Below are positions 6,736-12,033 of a stretch of DNA of 12,033 bases, in pieces. The notes below the pieces were generated by a model. The model did not search any database. It was not told where the DNA came from and was given only the letters and a program-made list of their open reading frames with translations. This DNA comes from JBECKR01 sp040235415 (lineage in GTDB: Bacteria; Acidobacteriota; Polarisedimenticolia; Polarisedimenticolales; Polarisedimenticolaceae). Each line of letters begins with the position of its first letter. The first letter of the stretch is position 1. Both the position numbers and the translations under genes were made by a program. The stretch lies in NCBI GenBank assembly GCA_040235415.1, contig JBECKR010000230.1:1-12033 (forward strand), given 5' to 3'.

Positions 6736-8034
6736 ATGAACTGGCTCGAGGACTACAAGGCCAAGCTCACGAGCGCCGCGGACGCCGTCGGGCACGTTCG
6801 CAGCGGTCACCGCGTGTACTACGGCGGCAACGCCGCGATCCCGACCGTGCTGGTGCGCGCGCTCGCCGAGCGCCGCGACGAGCTCCGGGACGTGCAGCTC
6901 AACCACGTGCTCCTGCTCGGCGACGATCCGCTGTCGGCACCCGAGATGGCCGGCCACTTCCGGCACAACTCGCTGTTCGTGGGGCCGGCCGACCGCGAGG
7001 CGGTCAACGACGGCCGCGCGGACTACATGCCGATCTTCCTGCACCAGATCCCACGGTTGTTCAACACCGGGATCATCCCGCTCGACGTCGCGATGGTCCA
7101 GGTCTCTCCGCCCGACGAGCACGGCTTCATGAGCTTCGGCGTCGAGACGCTCGCGTCCAAGGCCGCCTGCCAGGCGGCGAAGAAGGTCGTCGTGCAGGTC
7201 AACGAGAAGATGCCGCGCGTGCTCGGCGACTCGTTCCTGCACGTCAGCCGCGTCGACGCCATCGTCGAGGCCGACATGGCGCTGCCGACCCTGATCCCGA
7301 AACCGGCGACCGAAGTCGAGAAGATCATCGGACGCAACATCGTGCAGCTGATCGAGCCCGGCGCCACGATCCAGATGGGAATCGGCGGGATCCCGGACGC
7401 CGTCTATGCGTCGATGGACGGCCCGCTCGACCTCGGGATCCACACCGAGATGATCTCGGACGGCGCGATGCACGCCATCGAGCGCGGCATCGTGACCGGC
7501 AACCGCAAGACCCTGCACCCGGGAAAGGTCATCGTGACCTTCGCGCTCGGGAGCGAGACGCTCTACGAGTTCCTCGACAACAACCCGCTGATCGAGGCCC
7601 ACCCCGCGGAGTACGTCAACGATCCGGTCATCGCGAGCCAGAACGACGGTCTGGTCGCGATCAACTCGGCGATCGAGATCGACCTCACGGGTCAGGTCTG
7701 CTCCGACTCGATCGGGTCGTACATCTACTCCGGCTTCGGCGGGCAGGTCGATTTCATCCGCGGCGCCGCACGTTCCCGCGGCGGCAGACCGATCATCGCG
7801 ATCCCCGCGACCGCGCGCAGCGGCGCGGCCACCCGGATCGTCCCGTTCCTCAAGGAAGGGGCGGGCGTCGTCACGAGCCGCGCCGACGTGCAGTACGTCG
7901 TCACCGAGTTCGGCGTCGCGAACCTGTTCGGCAAGAACCTGCGCGAGCGTGCGGAGGCGCTGATCGGGATCGCGCACCCCGACTTCCGCTCCGACCTCGA
8001 GCGCGCCGCGAAGGAGCGGAAGCTCCTCCCCTGA
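6736..8034 (+). CDS. Acetyl-CoA hydrolase/4-hydroxybutyrate CoA-transferase family enzyme
   Basis: A 432-residue protein of the Cat1/Cat2/AbfT family, in which CoA is moved between carboxylic acids (for example acetyl-CoA to 4-hydroxybutyrate or butyrate) through a glutamyl-CoA intermediate. The catalytic glutamate is E238 in GIHTEMISDG, the numbering reported for the 4-hydroxybutyrate enzyme. The conserved MGIGGIPDAV loop and the C-terminal FGGQVDFIRGA motif, which helps shape the CoA site, are intact. There is no signal peptide, so it is cytoplasmic. It begins 10 bases after the Ald-like stop with only a weak GGGGG ribosome site, which fits a translationally linked operon. The acyl substrate cannot be told from sequence; alternatives are acetate, butyrate, propionate or succinate CoA-transferase, or a hydrolase. 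Confidence 0.92.
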   Translation: MNWLEDYKAKLTSAADAVGHVRSGHRVYYGGNAAIPTVLVRALAERRDELRDVQLNHVLLLGDDPLSAPEMAGHFRHNSLFVGPADREAVNDGRADYMPIFLHQIPRLFNTGIIPLDVAMVQVSPPDEHGFMSFGVETLASKAACQAAKKVVVQVNEKMPRVLGDSFLHVSRVDAIVEADMALPTLIPKPATEVEKIIGRNIVQLIEPGATIQMGIGGIPDAVYASMDGPLDLGIHTEMISDGAMHAIERGIVTGNRKTLHPGKVIVTFALGSETLYEFLDNNPLIEAHPAEYVNDPVIASQNDGLVAINSAIEIDLTGQVCSDSIGSYIYSGFGGQVDFIRGAARSRGGRPIIAIPATARSGAATRIVPFLKEGAGVVTSRADVQYVVTEFGVANLFGKNLRERAEALIGIAHPDFRSDLERAAKERKLLP

Positions 8035-8035
8035 G

Positions 8036-8056
8036 CCGGCGATCCCCCGCCGGGGG
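8036..8056 (+). terminator. Possible stem-loop after the CoA-transferase gene
   Basis: CCGGCG (8036-8041) can pair with CGCCGG (8048-8053) across a six-base loop. An alternative is CCCCC with GGGGG at 8044-8056. It starts two bases after the stop codon. No T-run follows, so termination is a guess. Confidence 0.35.
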
Positions 8057-8187
8057 GGGCGCGTGCGCCCGAATGCCGCGGGTCCTCGTGGTTTCGTTCT
8101 TGCATGATTCCCGGGTGCCGACCGGCGCGGACCCCCCGGAATCGCCGGACGCCACCGCGCGTTCCCACTGTCGAGGGCCCGGACCGA

Positions 8188-8220
8188 ACCCGGGTCCCGC
8201 AGGATCCGGGGGTCCCGGGT
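8188..8220 (+). promoter_or_regulatory. GC-rich hairpin in the leader of the sigma-factor gene
   Basis: ACCCGGG (8188-8194) pairs with CCCGGGT (8214-8220), with more pairing inside (CCC with GGG). It ends 41 bases before the proposed start codon. It could affect mRNA folding or translation of the sigma factor. The 8035-8261 gap has no other gene I can support. A weak CATGAT at 8103-8108 is the only -10-like hexamer noted in it. Confidence 0.35.
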
Positions 8221-8261
8221 CGAGCGGCGCGAGGGGACAGCGCGAGGTGACGCACGCATCC

Positions 8262-9398
8262 ATGGAATACTCCGAAAAGATCGAGAATCCGGCTGAATTC
8301 GGCCGTCCCGGGGACGGTGCAGAGTCCCGTCGGAAGCGCGCGGAGAGCGCGGCGGAGGGGTCCGTCCCGCTGCTCCCGATCTACCTGCGCGAGATGGGCG
8401 CCACTCCCCTCCTCGACCGCGAGGGGGAGGTCGCTTTGGCGCGGCAGCTCGAGGAAGCGCGGATCGCCATCGCGAAACTTCTGCTCAAGCTCCCGGCTTC
8501 GTGCCAGAATGACGTACTCCAAGGAGATCTTTCCGGCCCCAAATCCGGACAGCGCTGGCCCCTCCGGGAGCTCGAGTCGGCCTGCGCCCGCCTGTCCGAG
8601 ATCGAGCGCCGGGCCGCCTCGACGGCCGTCAAGTCGATCGCCCGGGACGTTCGCGACCACCGTCGTCGCCTCGACCACGCCCGCGATGCCCTGATCCTCG
8701 CGAACCTGCGGCTCGTGACCCACATCGTCAAGAAGTACAGCAATCACGGGATCGCGTTCCTCGACCTCATCCAGGAGGGGAACATCGGTCTCATGAAGGC
8801 GGTCGAGAAGTTCGAGTGGGAGCGCGGTCACAAGTTCTCGACCTACGCCTACTGGTGGATCAAGCAAGCGATCACGCGGGCGATCGCGGACAAGGCGCTC
8901 ATGATCCGCATCCCGGTGCACGTCACCGAGAAGTTGAAGCGCATGCGCCGTGCGGCGCGCGCGCTCGAGGAGGAGCTCGGACGCAAGCCGACTCCCCAGG
9001 AGATCGCCCGCAAGGCAAGGTTGTCGATGGCGCAGATCGACGAGCTGCTCGACATCGTACAGGACCCGCAGCCGCTCGAGGGCTCCGGCGCCTCCGAGGA
9101 CGACAACGGCGTGTTGCCGTTCGTCGCCGACGAGAACGCCCCGTGTCCGCTCGAGCGAGCGCTGCAGCTCGAGCTCAAGGAAAAGGTCCACGCGGCGCTG
9201 CGGGTACTCGACCGGCGCGAGGAGGAGGTCATCCGCCTCCGCTTCGGCATCGGCCGGCCCGAGACCCACACGCTCGAGGAGATCGGCAAGGTCCTCAAGC
9301 TGTCCCGCGAGCGCGTCCGCCAGATCGAGAAGACCGCGCTCGGCAAGATCCAGTCGGCCCGCGAATCGAAGGAGCTGATCCGCGACGCGTCGGCCTGA
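8262..9398 (+). CDS. RNA polymerase sigma-70 family factor, RpoD/RpoS-like (group 1/2)
   Basis: A 378-residue sigma factor that directs RNA polymerase to promoters. Region 1.2 is at about 34-62 (LREMGATPLL), region 2 at about 139-222 (LVTHIVKKYSN, DLIQEGNIGLMKAVEKFEW, then WWIKQAITR at W198), region 3 at about 223-300, and region 4 at about 315-372 with the -35-binding helix-turn-helix (LEEIGKVLKLSRERVRQIE, about 338-356). There is no region 1.1 and only a short linker between 1.2 and 2.1. This is more like an alternative RpoS-type (group 2) factor than the vegetative RpoD. Region 2.4 reads ADKALMIRIPVH, where the usual primary-factor text is ADQARTIRIPVH. ATG 8262 is chosen, with GAGGTGA at 8244-8250; GTG 8247 would add five residues. 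The frame is open farther upstream, but without family similarity. It stands alone between two hairpins. Confidence 0.92.
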   Translation: MEYSEKIENPAEFGRPGDGAESRRKRAESAAEGSVPLLPIYLREMGATPLLDREGEVALARQLEEARIAIAKLLLKLPASCQNDVLQGDLSGPKSGQRWPLRELESACARLSEIERRAASTAVKSIARDVRDHRRRLDHARDALILANLRLVTHIVKKYSNHGIAFLDLIQEGNIGLMKAVEKFEWERGHKFSTYAYWWIKQAITRAIADKALMIRIPVHVTEKLKRMRRAARALEEELGRKPTPQEIARKARLSMAQIDELLDIVQDPQPLEGSGASEDDNGVLPFVADENAPCPLERALQLELKEKVHAALRVLDRREEEVIRLRFGIGRPETHTLEEIGKVLKLSRERVRQIEKTALGKIQSARESKELIRDASA

Positions 9399-9425
9399 TC
9401 CACCGCCTCCTCCGTCAGGTCCCGA

Positions 9426-9459
9426 GGGCGCCCCGCTCACCACGACGAGCGGGGCGCCC
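9426..9459. terminator. Perfect 13-bp stem-loop between convergent genes
   Basis: GGGCGCCCCGCTC (9426-9438) is exactly complementary to GAGCGGGGCGCCC (9447-9459) around an eight-base loop. It lies 27 bases after the sigma-factor stop and directly beyond the end of the minus-strand membrane ORF, so it can serve both directions. There is no T-run, but in such GC-rich genomes strong stems without one are common between converging genes. Confidence 0.7.
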
Positions 9460-9461
9460 GC

Positions 9462-9809
9462 TCATCCCGCCCTCGCGAGGCGCCCCGCCCGGGAGATGAC
9501 GGCGACCCAGAGCACGAGCGCGATCGCCGCGGCCGCGACCGGCACGTTCCACGACAGCAGCACGAAGTCGTAGAGGCCGTGGGCCGCGGCGGCGTAGACG
9601 AGCCCGAAGCAGTAGGCCGCGATCGACGCCGGCGAGGGACCGGGGTACGGCGGCGCGCCCGCGGCCTCGGCGACGCGGTAGAGGCCCGACGCCGCGACGG
9701 CCGCCGCCGCACCGACGACGAACGCCCACAGCAGCATCCGCCGCGGCTCGGGCCGCAGACGGTCCTTGTGGTCGAAGTACATCATCCAGAACAGGGCCCC
9801 GCCGAACAC
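9462..9809 (-). pseudogene. Short membrane protein resembling a PrsW-family protease without its catalytic centre
   Basis: A 115-residue frame beginning with GTG at 9809; the frame is open upstream to a stop at 9872-9870. It is strongly hydrophobic with about four membrane segments. The front, YFDHKDRLRPEPRRMLLWAF, looks like the N-terminus of PrsW-type intramembrane proteases (aromatic-rich helix, then KDR.EPEPRR). The back, AHGLYDFVLLSWN, looks like their last helix. The central helices with the EExxK and following His-containing motifs are missing, so proteolytic activity is not expected. Either an internal deletion has left a remnant, or it is a small unrelated membrane protein of similar texture. 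The region just upstream of its frame carries a palindrome-like element (9877-9903). Codon usage still looks GC3-rich, so it may be translated. Confidence 0.5.
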
Positions 9810-9876
9810 GAAGCCGAGTCCCCGGACCCAGAACGCCGCCGGTCCGTCGATCGCCGTCTGCCCTCGTCGTCAACCC

Positions 9877-9903
9877 GGAATGTCCCCCATTTCCATCCCG
9901 GCC
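9877..9903 (+). repeat. Second copy of the REP-like core, partial
   Basis: GGAATGTCCCCCATTTCC shares AATGTCCCC-ATT-CC with the right arm of the 5468-5523 element; on the other strand it shares GGGGACATTCC with the left arm. It can fold on its own: GGAATG with CATTTCC around TCCCC, with one bulged base. It lies between the minus-strand membrane ORF and the carboxyltransferase gene. Confidence 0.5.
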
Positions 9904-9907
9904 GCCA

Positions 9908-9936
9908 TGGAACACTCCCGGCGCGGGTGCCATGAT
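9908..9936 (+). promoter_or_regulatory. Weak promoter-like sequence before the carboxyltransferase operon
   Basis: TGGAAC (9908-9913) and CATGAT (9931-9936) are spaced by 17 bases, about 57 bases before the ATG. Each hexamer matches the sigma-70 consensus only partly (about 3 and 4 of 6). The gap has no better candidate, so this is tentative. Confidence 0.25.
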
Positions 9937-9992
9937 GCCCCGACGGGTCGGTGTCGGTGCCGGCGAAATCCGGCGGCCACGAGGATCGATCC

Positions 9993-11543
9993 ATGGACCC
10001 GAAGCGTATCGACGAGCTCCGCCGCTCCCGCGCGCGGCTGATCGAGGGCGGCGGCCGGGAACGGGTCGACAAGCAGCACGCCGCCGGCAAGCTCACGGCC
10101 CGCGAGCGCCTGGCGCTGCTGTTCGAGCCCGACACCTTCCAGGAGAGCCACCTCTACATGCGGCATCGCTGCGACCACCCGCAGCTCGCCGGCCGCGAGC
10201 TTCCCGGCGAGGGCGTGGTCACCGGCAGCGGCTTCGTCGCGGGCCGTCCGGTGTACGCCGCGAGCCAGGACTTCACGGTCTCGGGCGGCGCGGTCGGCGA
10301 GGCGACGGCACGCAAGATCCGGGAGGTCATGGACGACGCCCTCAAGACCGGCGATCCGTTCGTGTTCATCAACGACAGCGGCGGCGCGCGCATCCAGGAG
10401 GGGGTCGACGCGCTGTCGGGCTACGGCGGCATCTTCTACCGCAACGTCCTGCTCTCGGGGGTCGTGCCCCAGATCAGCATCATCGCCGGGCCGTGCGCCG
10501 GCGGCGCGGCGTACTCTCCGGCCCTGACCGACTTCATCGTTCAGGTCCGTGGCGTCGGGCAGATGTACATCACCGGGCCCAAGGTGATCAAGGAGGTCAC
10601 CGGCGAGGAGGTCTCCGCCGAGGCGCTCGGCGGCGTCGAGAGCCACGCGACCTACTCCGGTGTCGTGCACTTCGTGGCCGAGAGCGACGCCGACGCGATC
10701 GAGATCACGAAACGTCTGCTGAGCTTCCTCCCCAGCAACAACACCGAGGACCCTCCGTTCCACCCGGAGATGCACGAGGACGAAGTCGCGCCCGACCCGT
10801 CGCTCGACGGCGTCGTCCCCGACGATCCCCGCGAGCCGTACGACATTCACGAGGTCATCGCCCGCGTGGTCGACCGCGGCGATTTCCTCGAAGTCCAGGA
10901 CCACTTCGCCCGCAACATCGTGGTCGGGTTCGGGAGGATCGAGGCGCGCACGGTCGGCATCGTCGCGAACCAACCGCTGGTCAAGGCCGGCGTGCTCGAC
11001 ATCGACTCGTCGGACAAGGCGGCACGCTTCGTGCGGTTCTGCAACGCGTTCAACATCCCGATCGTCACGTTCGTGGACGTTCCGGGCTTCCTGCCGGGTG
11101 TGCAGCAGGAGTACGGCGGCATCATCCGCCACGGAGCGAAGATGCTGTTCGCGTACGGCGCGGCGACGGTCCCGAAGATGACCGTCGTGCTCCGCAAGGC
11201 GTACGGCGGCGCCTACCTCGCGATGTGCGCCAAGAGCCTGGGGGCCGACAAGATCTGCGCCTGGCCGACCGCCGAGATCGCGGTCATGGGAGCCGAGGGC
11301 GCGATCAACGTGCTGTACCGCCGCGAGATGCAGGCCGCCGCGGACCCGGCCGCCGCGCGCGCCGCGCTCGTCGAGCGCTACCGCGAGCAGTTCGCGAACC
11401 CGTTCGTGGCCGCCGGGCGGGGTCTCGTCGACGACGTCATCGAGCCGTCGGAGACGCGCGTGTACCTCGCGCAGGCGCTCGAGGTGCTGCGGGCGAAGCG
11501 CGAGGTCCGGCCGCAGAAAAAGCACGGGCTCATCCCGCTGTAG
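9993..11543 (+). CDS. mmdA: Biotin-dependent carboxyltransferase: methylmalonyl-CoA decarboxylase alpha / propionyl-CoA carboxylase beta type
   Basis: A 516-residue protein, typical for MmdA/PccB. It moves a carboxyl group between acyl-CoA and biotin on a carrier protein. The two crotonase-like halves each show their oxyanion-hole glycines: GPCAGGAAYSP (from 166) and GGIIRHGAK (from 375). PGFLPGVQQEYGG, RKAYGGAY and AWPTAEIAVMGAEGA are also intact. The residue that sets acyl-CoA choice in Streptomyces PccB (Asp422, in AYGGAYDVM) is Leu409 here (AYGGAYLAM). This argues against a standard PccB and is nearer to the hydrophobic residue of decarboxylase or acetyl-CoA types. ATG 9993 is chosen because GAGG at 9981-9984 precedes it and the homologous N-terminus starts there; the frame is open back to 9951. 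The OadG-like gene follows after 8 bases and a biotin-carrier-like gene after that, so I favour a Na+-pump decarboxylase alpha subunit. A biotin carboxylase gene nearby would point to a carboxylase instead. Confidence 0.88.
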   Translation: MDPKRIDELRRSRARLIEGGGRERVDKQHAAGKLTARERLALLFEPDTFQESHLYMRHRCDHPQLAGRELPGEGVVTGSGFVAGRPVYAASQDFTVSGGAVGEATARKIREVMDDALKTGDPFVFINDSGGARIQEGVDALSGYGGIFYRNVLLSGVVPQISIIAGPCAGGAAYSPALTDFIVQVRGVGQMYITGPKVIKEVTGEEVSAEALGGVESHATYSGVVHFVAESDADAIEITKRLLSFLPSNNTEDPPFHPEMHEDEVAPDPSLDGVVPDDPREPYDIHEVIARVVDRGDFLEVQDHFARNIVVGFGRIEARTVGIVANQPLVKAGVLDIDSSDKAARFVRFCNAFNIPIVTFVDVPGFLPGVQQEYGGIIRHGAKMLFAYGAATVPKMTVVLRKAYGGAYLAMCAKSLGADKICAWPTAEIAVMGAEGAINVLYRREMQAAADPAAARAALVERYREQFANPFVAAGRGLVDDVIEPSETRVYLAQALEVLRAKREVRPQKKHGLIPL

Positions 11544-11551
11544 GACCCGCC

Positions 11552-11899
11552 ATGGACGGCACGTTCGGCTACGGCGTCACCCTGAGCCTCGTCGGCCTCG
11601 TCATCACGTTCCTGGTTCTGGCGACGATCTCCATGGTCGTATCGCTGATCCGCCGGCTGGACGACCGCTGGCAGCGCCGCGAGGCCGCGAACGAGGCCAG
11701 GGCGCTGGAGCGTCCTCCGACGATCGACGAGACGACCGCGGTCCTGATCGCGGCGGCGGTCTCGACGTGGCTCGTCGGCCGCCACCGCATCCGGTCGATC
11801 CGTCGCCTGCTGCCCGCCGACGCGCCTGCGAGCCCGTGGTCGCACCAGGGGCGGGCCGTGCTGCAGGGGTCCCACGTCATCTCGAAGCTCACGCGCTGA
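11552..11899 (+). CDS. mmdD: OadG/MmdD-like small membrane subunit of a decarboxylase complex
   Basis: A 115-residue protein. One membrane helix (about 9-32, LVGLVITFLVLATISM) is followed by a charged stretch (LDDRWQRREAANEA) and a C-terminal part with AVLIAAAVSTWLVG, then RIRSIRR and PWSHQGRAVL. In this family the helix anchors the soluble carboxyltransferase and biotin carrier to the membrane beta subunit that exports Na+. The helix-plus-charged-linker layout and the AAA...RSIRR...W..xGR tail match OadG-like delta subunits of methylmalonyl-CoA decarboxylase. The start follows the carboxyltransferase stop by 8 bases, and no strong ribosome site is seen (GGACCCGCC), so coupled translation is likely. 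The family is poorly conserved, so the call rests on size, topology and position between the other two subunits. Confidence 0.8.
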   Translation: MDGTFGYGVTLSLVGLVITFLVLATISMVVSLIRRLDDRWQRREAANEARALERPPTIDETTAVLIAAAVSTWLVGRHRIRSIRRLLPADAPASPWSHQGRAVLQGSHVISKLTR

Positions 11900-11921
11900 G
11901 CGCGGCCGGGCGAGGACGGTC

Positions 11922-12033
11922 ATGAAACTCAAGATCACGGTTCACGGAGTCGCCTACGAGGTCGACGTCGAGGTGCTCGACGCCGGCGAGGGGTTCTACG
12001 CGCCGTCCGGCCCGCTGCCGCACGTCACGGCGC
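11922..12033 (+). CDS. mmdC: Biotin carrier protein of the decarboxylase/carboxylase (N-terminal part only)
   Basis: Only 37 codons are present before the window ends. MKLKITVHGVAYEVDVEVLD is typical of the N-terminus of small biotinyl subunits (MmdC and acyl-CoA carboxylase carriers), which begin with a beta strand before a Pro/Ala linker and a C-terminal biotinyl domain with the MKM lysine. That domain lies outside the window. GAGGA (11911-11915) sits six bases before the ATG, and the gene starts 22 bases after the OadG-like stop. It would carry the carboxyl group from the carboxyltransferase to the membrane decarboxylase. The call is good given the context, but the decisive motif is not seen. 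Confidence 0.75.
   Translation, partial: MKLKITVHGVAYEVDVEVLDAGEGFYAPSGPLPHVTA

Noticed and set aside
8073..8261. N-terminal extension of the sigma factor from 8073
   Set aside because: The added residues are Pro/Gly/Arg-rich with no sigma similarity and contain the leader hairpin. ATG 8262 with GAGGTGA upstream fits better.
6400..9443. Two long minus-strand frames (6400-8259 and 7725-9443) over the Ald, CoA-transferase and sigma genes
   Set aside because: Reverse shadows of strongly conserved plus-strand genes; no recognisable motifs.
9908..9936. Sigma-54 or ECF-type promoter at TGGAAC
   Set aside because: It lacks the -12 GC element of sigma-54 and a clear ECF -10; only a weak sigma-70-like reading remains.
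9870..11525. 551-codon minus-strand frame over the carboxyltransferase
   Set aside because: Antisense shadow typical of high-GC coding DNA; the plus strand encodes a complete carboxyltransferase.
1..12033. tRNA genes, CRISPR arrays, insertion sequences, prophage genes
   Set aside because: No cloverleaf, regularly spaced repeats, transposase motifs or phage genes were seen by reading both strands.

Overview
The window is about 12 kb of very GC-rich bacterial DNA (roughly 70% by eye) with densely packed genes. It carries a Pkn-type Ser/Thr kinase, a secreted tricorn-type protease, a group-2-like sigma factor and a membrane-decarboxylase-type operon. This mix fits Acidobacteriota or a neighbouring deep lineage (Myxococcota, Gemmatimonadota and similar). 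The assignment is inferred from gene content and base composition; no marker gene settles it.

Left part (1-2199): two minus-strand genes in a likely operon. The upstream gene (2082 to 1171) encodes a single-pass membrane protein with a glycine-rich beta domain of the toast-rack/LiaF-like kind. Below it is a cytoplasmic Ser/Thr kinase (from 1079), whose 3' end runs off the left edge. A short divergent promoter region (2083-2199) separates them from a large plus-strand tricorn-protease homologue (2200-5502) with a signal peptide, propeller repeats, a PDZ domain and an S41 catalytic core.

Middle part (5503-9461): an alanine-dehydrogenase-family gene and a 4-hydroxybutyrate/acetyl-CoA-type CoA-transferase gene lie 10 bases apart with a promoter-like sequence in front. 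They look like a two-gene catabolic operon. After a 227-base gap with strong hairpins comes an RpoD/RpoS-like sigma factor (8262-9398), closed by a perfect 13-bp stem-loop at 9426-9459.

Right part (9462-12033): a short minus-strand membrane ORF resembles the two ends of a PrsW-type intramembrane protease without its catalytic centre, and is probably a remnant. The plus strand then carries a biotin-dependent carboxyltransferase, an OadG/MmdD-like small membrane subunit, and the start of a biotin-carrier-like protein that runs off the right edge. The order carboxyltransferase, OadG-like subunit, biotin carrier is that of a sodium-pumping methylmalonyl-CoA decarboxylase (or relative) rather than a plain soluble propionyl-CoA carboxylase.

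Two related palindromic intergenic elements (5468-5523 and 9877-9903) share a GGGGACATTCC / AATGTCCCC core. The first forms the last codons and stop of the tricorn gene. I found no tRNA, rRNA, CRISPR array, insertion sequence or phage gene. I see no clear wholly new system. The best candidates for follow-up are a catalytic-residue substitution in the tricorn homologue, the substrate-pocket substitution in the Ald-like enzyme paired with a CoA-transferase, and the REP-like elements.
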